Assembly: GCA_002633005.1 (NCBI GenBank)
Contig: NMRA01000212.1
Coordinates: 300,472 to 364,471, forward strand
Origin: Phoronis australis
Taxonomy: Eukaryota; Phoronida; Phoronidae
Reading direction: 5' to 3'
DNA length: 64,000 nt
Shown here: positions 35,501 to 47,500 of the stretch, in pieces
How positions within the stretch are numbered: the first letter of the stretch is position 1
Layout of the letters: each line of letters starts with the position of its first letter
Position numbers and translations under genes: made by a program
The notes under the pieces: model-generated
Seen by the model: only the letters and a program-made list of their open reading frames with translations
What the model was told of the DNA's origin: nothing
Database searches by the model: none

Positions 35501-38500
35501 TGACGATTTCAACTACTGTGGCACCTCCTAGTGGCAGTTTGTTTTTGTTGCGCCTATGGCTGTATCTCCTAAACCGTTCACAGGATCTTTACTTAATTTA
35601 GCAAGTGTATTTATATGATGATGACTACAGATGACGATGACTTTCAGACAGATCTGACTACTGCTGTGCCTCCTTGTGGCAATTTTAGTTTTTTACATTT
35701 AACTCAGTATCTTCAAAGGTCCTCAACAGATTTTCATAAAATTTTAAATATAGGCATCTATTGGTGTGATGACGCTATCTTCCCGTTTTTGGATGGAATT
35801 TGAGGTATTTTGCACCACCTAGTGGCCATTTTTGCTGTTTTCAAATCTTGTTTTTGGTATCTACCCCTGTATCAACCAAATCATTTGAAAATTGGCATAT
35901 ATGTTCTCAATGTGAAGACGACCTTTGATGATGGTGACTGACTACTGTGGCGCCTCCTAGTGGTAGTTTTGTTTTGCGCCCATAGTTGTATCTCCTAAAC
36001 CCACTGCAGGATCTTTACTAAATTTAGTAAGTGTATTTATATGAAGATACCAACAAATGACGACTTTCAGGCGGATCCAACGGACACTGTGCCCACTTGT
36101 GGCAATTTCAGTTTATTCTGTTTTATTCTCTGAAGTTCCTTGACAGATTTTTATGAAATATGGCATGTTCCTGTTTTTGGATGGATTGTATGTTTTTGCA
36201 CCATCTAGTGGCCATTTTTATGATACAAATAAATAACCCTAAAAGCACACCAGTTGCAATGCATTCGTGGGCGCATTTCAACACTCCGCGTTGCTCTTGT
36301 TTCTTGTAGGTGTAGTTTGCTATTTATGCATGCTTTGGTTTGTGTTTAGCCTCGCTTTAAGTTGACCCATTTCATTGTAGGAACGTTTAGCCAAGTCGCA
36401 TGGCTCCCAATGTGGGTTCTGTACACCAGGGATTATCATGTCCATGTACACACTGTTACGCAACAATCCACAGCCCTCTTATGCATCTATGGAATCTGCA
36501 TTTCAAGGTATTTCAGATTTTCATTCTATCTTCGCTTAATAACAAACAATGTTATAATGAATGACCATATTTGGCCATTTAAACACACCTGCTTGAAAGA
36601 GCAGTTCCTTCACAGTAGCTTATGAGGAAGAAATGCCATTACAAACATCTCCTGTTTAGTGAGTATTCCAGACCAGATCGGTTTTTAAATGTAATGTTAA
36701 AGGAGCATGCCACCCAAAAAACAACCTAATTTGCATTAATTTAGATCGAGTAGATCTACTCCATAACGACACGTACGGTTGCGTTACCTGACACCTGACG
36801 GCAGACGGAGGTTTTGAAATTATCCAATGACGTCATCGATTTCACACGCAGTTTGTTCAGTAGTTCACAACACGGGTTACTGGTGTCAGCTTATCGCTTG
36901 AAGTCATCGTTTAACACCAATAAATCATCAAACTTCGATGTAAAACCCTTAAAAATACACCGGGTTCTTATAAAAACGTAATGTTTTATTTCGCTCTTAC
37001 GCATTTATTGGTATTTGGACACACCGTAGCCTACAAAGTTCGGCAGGCCAATAAGGTCCGTAGCAGGAGTTTGAGGTCTGATCGGAGATAATTTCGAAGT
37101 ATTTTCCGTGAGGTACAGACAGGAGAACCTAGATCTGTGTTGTTTATACTTGTGATTTTTTGATTTCTAAACACAAAACGCTTGTTATCCTGGCCAGTGG
37201 CTCGGAGCCCGATCAGGCCCGTTGCTGCCTGCAGGATTGACTCGTTATCCCTGCCAGTGGCTTGAAAACTGACCAGACATCACGAACATAAACCAGCCAA
37301 AGTTCAGTGGAAACTAAACTTCCAGTCAAGAAAATACTATACTAGTGAGCCAAAGTAATGTGCACCTGATTATGTTGGTGAATTAGCCACGAAACTGCAA
37401 ATCTACTTACTCGTCGAGGGCCGCGAATTCAGGTTCCGCTTTGGCCACAGCACCGTCTGGGCAGAAGTTGTACATTGATAATCATTATTTGAGTAATGTA
37501 AAAGGAAATAAAGATTCCACTAACACCTGGCCGTGGGATGGAAATCGAGTTGTTTCACAACAGTTTCTGCCAGCAAACACTAAATTAGCATGAGCTCACA
37601 CGGCCTCGGTGTCCCGTCAAGTAGTTTCATTGCACCTAAAGTCGGTAACGCAGTGATTTATTCATTGCTGGCTTCTCAAATCATTTGCACTCAAGAACAC
37701 ACCAAGGGCATTACAAATTGCATCTAATGAGACGGACTTTGTTTCAGTTTTCATAATGCTAAAACCTCGTGAGAGATCGTCCCGAGTTGGCAGCTTGAGC
37801 AACTCGGGGCAGTCTGGGATCAAGAGAAAAACCACAGGGTATATCTGTGGTCGACAGATCTATTCGGTCGATTACATTTTATTGCCCGTGAAGGCTGCCT
37901 GAAGAAATATGACTCGCGCGTTTGTATTTTCGCCTTTTTCAAGGACATGTAAAAGATTCATAAACAAATTCCTGGTAATATTCTGAAAACAAGCGTTTTT
38001 CTCCCACGAAAATCGATGAAGGTTTGGCCGAGATATTTCACTTTCAGTCCAGGCTAGCCCTGCACGTTCAGAGAATCGTCACACAAGATTACTACGCGGT
38101 AATGCGGTTTCACTGTCAACAAAGGAAGACATCAAAATCGACTTATAATTATCATTTTTAAACTATTTGCATGTCAAATTATCGAAATGTAAGTAAAATC
38201 GTACTCTATATTTTAACAAGAAAACAGCAATTTCATTTTGGTGAACATGTCTATAAGGACCCAACTCGCATATGGTGGTGAGTAGTGAGTCCGGTACAAC
38301 ACGTGAGGATGGCTGTGTTGTTGTTTTTGCTCTCAACCCAAAAGTAGCTGTTTCAAAATGGAAGATGGACAGAAAATGCAGGCAGTTGACGAAAACGGCC
38401 ATTGGAAGGAAGCAATTGTGCGGGGAGTAAATGACAGCGCTGGAATTCGCGTCAGTTTTCCTTGATGGCCGTCTGAGTTTGACCAGCTCGTCGAGACGTG

Positions 38501-41500
38501 ATTCGATCGTGAGAGGCTGAGCCGATCGACTACGTCGGGCTCGGGACCTCGACCTGGTGAAGAAAAACGTAAGTATTTTTTGTCATCCCTTATGCTCGCA
38601 TGATGCTGTTGGCTGTATAGATAAAGTATACCGTGTTTGCGTGGGATTTTGTGTTCATGAAATTACAGACTATGTACTTGTACCACATTTAAAGTCTGAG
38701 AAACATTGTTACTTAGTGAAAGATAAACGTCTGGACGAATCTACCATGATGCCTTCAATGTTGTTTTCGTTCTTTGTAAAGTAGATTTACTGTAACAAGT
38801 CTGAGGTTGTTGGATTGAATTGGTATTCCGGGATTTTCAATGCCAGTGGCAGATCCAGAATTTTTCAAATGGTGTTCGCAAATGAAATAATCTCAAGAAT
38901 TTGTTTTAAATTATCATTAAAAAGTTTGATAAATAAGAGGTGGAGACAGCAATCTGCAGCCATGTCTTTGTTACCTTGTTCTCATTTCTTTACACTTGTT
39001 TATGTTTCATTTCCTTGTTTTCTGTAGATCCCCCCAACCCCCTTGCTATAGTGCACTCTCTGTTGACTGAACTTGATGACATAATTGATAAGCCATTGTA
39101 TTCTGCATACCAGTACTAGCCTAACCCTTAGTCCTACACACCTGGCCCTATTGTTCACTCCTGACTTTTGTTTACAAAATAATCCAGTCCAGTCTATGCC
39201 CTGATTGTTTAGTTTAATATTTAGCACAGATTCCAGTGAGTAAAACTGTATTTCACTTGTTGAACCTTTTCTTACTATCCTGCAACTCTTGCTTGACAGT
39301 GCACATGTACTTTTATCTCCTCTTTTTCGAACCACTCATTAAAGCGTTTTATGAGGTTCGGTTTCTTTTCATGAATGTTTTCATCGTTGGTTTCTAATTC
39401 GTTCAACTGCTTCCCAAAACATCCATTTCTTCATAATTTTAAAACTCCTGAGTCCTGAGCATTGAGCAACACTCATCCCTCTCAAAAATGTTGCCCTTCC
39501 AAACAGTGATGTGACCTTCTGACTACATGAGTGTAAGTTGTGGTACACTACTGCACGTGCACAAGGTCACCAGCACCAGAAGTTTTAAAATCACACCACA
39601 AAAACTGTTGTTTATATTTCAGAGAGCTCGCCTTGACAATTTCAAGAAGGTATACCGCTTGACAGTTGCATTTATGTACACGTTGAAGCCTGGAGAATAC
39701 AGACTTGATCAGGGCTTGGGATTTCCGTCTTTTAAGAGGAATTCTTTTTTGGTGTCGATTTCCTCTTATTGGATTTCCAGTTTCCTCTTTTTATGATTTT
39801 TTCGACCTGATTAAATGTTTAGTGCAGGTAAATTTTACAGCCAAAAATGTCTATCACGCAAGCCTATTTTTTGTGTATCATTCATCAGCTGGAAATTTCT
39901 CCTCTGTTTTTGTTATTGCTCTGCGTGCAGCTTTGTTGACCATTGTGGTCAGTGAGAATGTCCTACTGGCATGTGTATGAATGCATAGTTACTGCACCTT
40001 ATTCATGTACCTGACATCAGTATTGCCTGTGTGGTTTTGGAAATGTGTAAACTGCTTGTGTTGTTTCAGCTTTGTTGAGCTTGAAATGCTAGTTTTGCTG
40101 CTATAAAACTAGGGATGTATTTATTGCAACATGTGTCCGTTATTGTTGTTACTAGTTTATTGCTTAACCAGTGTATCTATTTTGAATATTCTTAAAGCCT
40201 TGGATGACTGATCTTTTCAGTTTAGGATAGTTATTGTTTGCATCCCATGAAGTGAATTACATACTGTCTTTTTCAGTATTTTTATTCAGTGACTCCTGGT
40301 GTGGTTTTGAAAATGGTTGTTCTTTAGGCTGAAATGCAGATTTTTTACTAAATTCTGCAATGACCCTGTCATTTCCACATGGTTATCTTGAAAAGCAAAT
40401 TCTTGTATACATATTATTGTCATCTTGTGAGATGTGCAATTTATTGCGGTTTTCAGTGACTGGTTCTACCAGGGATAGCAGTATTGTGCACCTACCGGTA
40501 CTTTGCTCAAGCCCATGTTTCATATTATTATATTGATAACTTTTCCTCGTGAAGGTAGTGATCTCCGCAGTTATATCACTTATGGTGTTTTGTTAAGTAG
40601 TAGAACCTTGTACTGCTATGACACAAATTTTGAAGGTTCCTATGTTGTAGTTAAGTCCCACTTTAAATATTTTGCTCACCATGTGAGTTATTGTTTACAT
40701 GGAGGGATTCATACTTATGGATGATCTCATCAGGGATTGCATGTAACACTATTTGGGTGTGTATATTTGTTACATGTTCATTGTATAAAGTGTATTGTTT
40801 ATATTGCAGAGTTTATAATTGTTAGTTAAAAAGATTTCGGTAGGTTATCTCAACAGTGCTTAGTGCATGTTTTGCTCATCCTGTGAAATGTAATATTTAT
40901 ACTGAAGAGTTTATCATCGCTAGTGCCTGTGTCCCTTATTGCTTTTCCCATAGTATGAACAACTAGTCATGNATTTTAAATCTCCATATCGCTCCGTTAT
41001 GGCCACTTCGACTTGGATGGATTTTGGCTCTTTCAAACACTCCACCATGCTCTATTTTTGAAGTTCGTTAACGAAAACGCGTACCAGGATTTTAAGGTTC
41101 GTGCCCTCCCCCTCGAGTTTTAGTTGGCAATTTTGACATGAAGATGATGGTGATATTTATGCGTTCCTTGACGAGAATTCCAGCAAGTCAATTAAGTTTT
41201 GCCTAATTCAGCTTTTCATTCATTTTTATACCGTGTATGGTCGCTGGCAAAATAAGATACCATCAAGATTTTAGTCTAGATGTTTCCAAACTCGGTTTTG
41301 GCCATAACACTAGTTATAGGAATCTGATTATGAGCGCGCAAGAGAAGACGGAACAAGTTTGCGACGTTTCGTTTACTCAAAGTTAATGAGCCTAAACCTC
41401 AGAAAATATTTGTTTTCTCTTTCTCGCTTATAATGATTTTCAAGGGTTTCCGTTATTCAATTTCGGCAAGGTTGTCGCTTTCTCGCAAAGCTACCAATTG

Positions 41501-44500
41501 GATGATCAATTACGCACTTATTTGCTCTCCATTTTAACGTTGATCATCGTCAATACACCTCTAAAAATCGCACATCGTCTGCGCAAACTACATTGAGATT
41601 TAAGTCTCCCGAAAAAAATTGACGATCGGATAGTGTTTAAAAGTCTAATTCTAAATTTCTCCAGTTAGTGCACCAATGAAGTAAACGAAAGTAGTTCTGC
41701 TTGTCGCGTCAGCTGTTGGTATCATTATCTCAATTTATGACCCACAACGCGTGACTGGACAAAGCCTTTTCAAATTAGTGTAGATAAGCCGGTGGAGCGT
41801 GAGACCCCTGAGGTCCCAATCGAGTCCTTACGACAACTCCGCGTTATGTTACATAAGTATTGTTTAGGGTGAGAATAATTCATTTTGAAACAGAACGCTC
41901 AGTAATAAACGTCAACATGGCAACTCGCAATCCCGATTTAGGACGAGCTAGAGCTCATCAGTCTCGACTTCGCAGGTGGATCATTAAGTTTTACAGGCTA
42001 TCAATTCGAACAGGAATACAGTGATGAAGAAATACTAGAGAGGCGCTGTGAACAAGCTCAGACAACGGAACGTATGGAGTTATTTGATAAGCCGGCATTC
42101 GTCATGCACTGTCGACGTCTGCAGGCCACAGACATGGAGATGTTTCACGGCCTAATACTTGCTATTTACAGCGTACATTTCATTCTTCACTACCATGAGC
42201 CACTTCCTAAGCATTTTGGACCTTCGAGGAAGTAAAAAAAACGATATACCCGCTTTCCTCGCAGCTGCTTAGTTCGCACAAGCGGGAACGATGCACCGCA
42301 ACATAGCGGCATTCACTCTGCATATGAACCACTGACGTCGCTAGCCTCATTTCTCACCTTCCTCACAGGTTAACGCGACACCTCTTGGCAAGGTAAGGTC
42401 GACCATATGCGAGGCGATGTGGATATAGACCGATTAAGACGGCAAAAAAGACTAATTAAATCGGGTGGCATTCTCCTTTAACCTTCAACAGTCCTTTATC
42501 TAGCTGATGCACAAACTAATTATCTACTGAGCTTCAGAGTTGCTATTGAAGTTATTGCTAAAGCTTGACAATTGTTGTGCTCTACTCAAAACTTGGTGCA
42601 TGGTAATTCTTCATTGTACTTGTCTAGTAGACAAAGTGCAGGGTACTATGGTAAGTGTGATTTCATGGATCTGTTGCTACCCTAACTTGCTAATGAGCTG
42701 AAACCTGGCTGTATAGCAGCTAATGTGTCGCGCTTTGGACTTGTATAGTCTGCCATTTTCAACACACTTCAGTACAGTGTGGGGATAATTTGGGCTATTC
42801 CACGGTTATGTTGGTATCTTTAGCACAGTGCTTGGAATAGTCAAATACTAGAAACAGTTCTTGTTATGTTGGAATTGATAACCGAAGTGATGGAGCAAAC
42901 AGAGCCACAAGGTGATATGCTAAATTGGTATCTGGTAACTTTGTCTTTTAGGGAATTTGTGTCGGTGTACTGGATACCGGCCCATTCTGGAAGGCTTTAA
43001 GACATTCACAACAGAACAGTGTGGCATGGGAGAGAAGTGTTGTCGCAACCAAGTCAACGGCTGTCTCGGTGATGATGCTAGCATGTCTACGGAATTGGTG
43101 CAGACCTCGGACTTTTTGCCTTACGACCCCTCACAAGAACCCATTTTCCCACCGGAATTACTGGTTTGTCTTGTGACTGTCTTTCATAGTTGGTTGTGGC
43201 AAGTTCTCCCCAAATATCTCTGTAATTAAGCCTTTTTGAGGTCGTGGAAAGTTGGGAGGTTCTTGAATGCTTTGGACTTATGCATTGCACACTTGTCATA
43301 TCGTATTCACATTGCTTTGGTTGGTTAGTTCTCTACCACCCCTTCCCAAAATGTCATTTACGTGATGTGTTGGAACCTCAGGTGTAAATAGTATGGGCGG
43401 CCGTTTATGCAAAAAACATTAAAATGTATATTCAATTCCATTTAATGAACTCAATGCCAACTGTATGACAATTCAATCCTATCTTGTGTATTCAATGCTA
43501 TTACATCAATCCAATCCACATTCGTCGATTCTATATCGTGAACTCAATGCTGTTTTGTATATTCTATCCTGTTTACTGAATTCAATGTTGTTTAGTCGAT
43601 TCTGTTTCGTCTATCCTATCGTCTCCCACTTCATGAATTCAATCCAGTCTCGTCGATTCTGNNNNNNNNNNNNNNNNNNNNNNNNNNNNNNNNNNNNNNN
43701 NNNNNNNNNNNNNNNNNNNNNNNNNNNNNNNNNNNNNNNNNNNNNNNNNNNNNNNNNNNNNNNNTATAGTTGCAGTAGCTGATTAATGATTATTTAATTT
43801 TGTTTCTGTAGGTGAGTTAAAACTCAAACTTTATCTAATGCTATGTGAGAAAATGGTAAAATTATTTATGGATCAATGGTCATATAATTATATCTACTGC
43901 CATCAAAAATTGAAGTGGCATATTAGTGTGTTACTTAGTTCACAGCATCAGAAATCATACGTCATGCTAATACGGTTTTCAGGTGTTGAAATGAAACTGA
44001 AAAAGATGCATTACCCAGTTTTGATCAGCCCAGCTCTTGTGCCAGAACTGAACTGTGTAGCCCATGACAAAGATGGGATCCGTGTAGGCGCGAACACCTC
44101 ACTGGCAAAGTTAGAAGATGTCCTCAAGACAGCCAGTATTAGCTTGGAAGGTAATCTTCTGATTTATTGCTGAAACATCCAGAGAAAAAAACTTCCTCTT
44201 TAAAGCCTATATCTTGAGCAATGATTATTAAGGTTTGTTATCCGTCTACATTGAAATCTGCAATACTTCTTGAATTGCCCATAAATTACATAGGTCGTTA
44301 TTATGACACAGAACAGTGTTTTAGCTTGGGTACCAAGCTGTATGTTTTCTCCTGAATGTTGGATGGCGATGCGTTGAATCCATGCCATTGTGTTATATGG
44401 GCGACCACTAAAAAAAAGAGTAGGGGAACACCAAGACAAAATTCTGGGAGTAATTTTTTTTAGTGGCTATAGCGGATAACATCTAATATTAAAAAGTGTG

Positions 44501-47500
44501 ACCTTTTCTATGAGATAAATTTCCTGTGGAACATGTTAACGGCTGGTAAGTCTTGTATATGGATTGTATGAATGGCCAGGAAAAACTACATACTGCTAGA
44601 AATAATTTCCAAGTTAATATAGGCTACGTTGGATTATCGTGTCTATTTCTTGTCAACATTGTAGACTGGAAGAGCAGAACATTTGCAGCCATAATTGAGA
44701 TGTTGCACTGGTTTGCTGGTCATCAGATACGCAATGTTGCTGTAAGCTATTCCTTTTTAATCTCGTTATTTCAGTATCAAGTGTTAATTGTATAACAGTG
44801 AGAATACAGTGTAGGCTTATCACAATCTCCCACATCTTGATGGGAGGAATTTTCTTTAGTCAATTGTGCAGATGTCTTTGCAGGGTTCTCTCTAAGGAAA
44901 ATACAAACATGATGTAAATTTGGTAAAAAACGATAGAAGTTGCTTATTAGAAGACTATAAGTTAGGTTCAACTTCCGGTTCAACAAAGGCGGGAAGATCA
45001 GACATGTGAACAAGGGTCTGAGCTGCAGGCTGGAAACATGCGTACCTAACTTAACGTCTTCTAGTAAGTAACTTCTCTTGGTTTTTTACCATCATTATAT
45101 AAGACAATGATGACTTATGAACACTTTTAACTGTATGATGCAAATTGCGCTTCGCATTTTCACATTCTACTCCTATCTTGTGCTAATTCAGAGAGTAAAC
45201 AGCTATTAACATCTACGGTTTTAAATCGACTTGACATGTTTTGGTGTCATTTATTCAAACACCATCATCAGATGAGAGAATATAGTGACCACCTAGCTAG
45301 GCCCAGCAACAAGTGATGGAATACATACACAGTCAGTTACAGGGAGTGACAATAAACTAAACCAACAACGACAACCTGTGGTGTGCCAGTTGCCTATTGA
45401 GATTGGGCTTGCACCAACTGATAAGTACAGCCTCACGAATTTTAAGCTCCTTTGTTGTTTCTGCTTGGTCTGTTATTGCAAAGCCATTGAAAGAAAATTG
45501 CTGATTGGAGCTCTGTAGATGAGTATTTAGTTGTGAACCTGGTCCTGGTTTTCAAATGGCGAACAGTTTCACCTGTTAACTAGAGCCACATCCAGCACAG
45601 ATAAATTTGTACACTACCCTGGACCGTAGACCCATAGGAATTTCGTCCTTAGGGTTAAATATATTCGACAGTTTTAGAGACTTGAATGTTAATACAACCG
45701 TCTTAAGTTAACAGTAATCATTCACCAATTTGTATAGCAGACAAAACTCAGACTTTCCAAACATAACTCAAGAATTCAAACATGACAGAGCTGTCAAACA
45801 TAGCTCAACATTTTCCAAACATGACTCGAAACTTTTCACATTTGGTGCTGCACCATGTTTGAAGACCGCTTTGTGCACCGCATGTTCCAACTGTTTTTCA
45901 CGATTTGAAACCAATCACTTTGATCACGAGGTGCCTTGATGAGTAATCAGCCAAGCCTTAATTGCTTAGAAAGTTCTGATAAGGAAAACCCCTGGGCAGT
46001 AAAGATATTTTCATGCAGAAATAATAGCACCTTGGTTTTAAAATTATTGTACTTGAATTTGTACAAATCTCGGAAAGCTAAATGATACATTTTAATCACG
46101 TTAAAAATGAAGTAGCCCATATGGCCAGAGGTCCAAAATACAAAAACAACGTAGATGGCATCTAAATGTTGGCTTCACTGCAGTTTTTTAAGATCTCCAG
46201 GAGATTAAAATGAGTGGAGGCTGAAACAAAGCTTAGTCACAAAAAACATTAATTAGTTAAGTATGAATTGAAACACGAGTGGGCTGTTATAAATTGCCAA
46301 TGTTAGTATGGTATTTGTGAGAAATACTAATCTCTCATACACTGTATGTTGGTCACAGCACGTGAGCTATCGAATTTATGTAGACAATGGTCTAGAGCGT
46401 CTGCACAGAGGTCGTTTCAGATGTACTACAGTTCACTTGATGTGACCAACATATGCTGTGTAATTCTTTCTCATGTAAATTAAACTCTGTGTCTACATTG
46501 ATATCCGGAAATATTTAGTAATCCACTTTACATTGTGCACTGACTATATTGTTTGTACATTCAGGCTGTGGCTGGTAACATCATGACTGCGAGTCCAATA
46601 TCTGACCTTAATCCTATCTTTATCGCTGCTGGCTGTGTACTGACTGTCATTTCAAAAGGTAAGACGAGTCACATACTTTGTACCAATATCATCTTATTTC
46701 TTTTTGTGTTGTGCTTTTTTCCCAAGTTTGGTTAGATTAGATTTCTGTGTATACTCGCGTATTAGTCCATGGGTATTTTTTTGATTCGTAAAACCAATTA
46801 TTCTAGTCCCTTGGAAGTTTCTTTTTAACTATGCTTATTAAGTGTTAATTTAAACATTTTGTTTGACTATGAGTAGAGGACTGTGACATAGAAATCAGTG
46901 AGGTGAAAAGTTCAACAAACTTCGAGAGCATGAATGGTAACTGTTATTTTGGCTAGTTGGTTAGTGATCTTTTGAACTCTGACATAAGATTTTGTTAATT
47001 GTTTTCCTCATGCGATATTTTGAAAACCTCGTGGACATTTATTGCACTATTGAAAAATTTTGAAAAGGTAAATTACTAGAGAGATTTCACCAAGGGACAT
47101 AATAAGTTTTATGGCCAAAAAACATATTTTGGTCATTGTTGTTGGATGGGAAAGGTTTCTTGAAGTTATTAGCTTTGACCAGAGCTATAAAACAAATTAT
47201 AATAAAATCTGTTGTTTTTGTGATTTTATTACAAAACTCCATTTCTTGTTGTTGTCTGGCAGTCATTCACTGGGACTTTACCGGTAAAATGTGCTTACAA
47301 TATTTAGCACTCTGAAGTGGGATTTAGCTATGCTAACAAAACTTTGTTTGTGTGTTGACAGTGATGTTTGATGCCTTTATTATTGAAAGGGTGTGCTGAA
47401 CTACTTGTGCTGGCTTTTAAAAACCTATCATCAAGCATTTAAAAATCACTTAGTGTCATGCTACCTGTTCATTGCCTCCTTTTCATTGCCAAATATTTGG

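Larger units (their letters stand above)
36697..42481. mobile_element. 5.8-kb TTAA-bounded DNA-transposon-like element in XDH intron 5
   Basis: The left end TTAAAGGAGCATGCCACCC and right end GGGTGGCATTCTCCTTTAA are inverted copies with one mismatch in 19. Both finish in TTAA, the target site used by piggyBac-type elements, and the TTAAAGG start resembles the T2-type MITE ends known from frogs. Inside are decayed coding-like segments at 38358-38568 and 41911-42234 but no intact transposase. A single N at 40972 sits at a sharp change in composition, so the element may be a misjoin or two nested copies. Confidence 0.55.

Noticed and set aside
35013-35803. Several 60-80 codon open frames on both strands
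   Set aside because: They fall in the (GTCC)n / CCTAGTGGCC tandem repeat and change frame from unit to unit.
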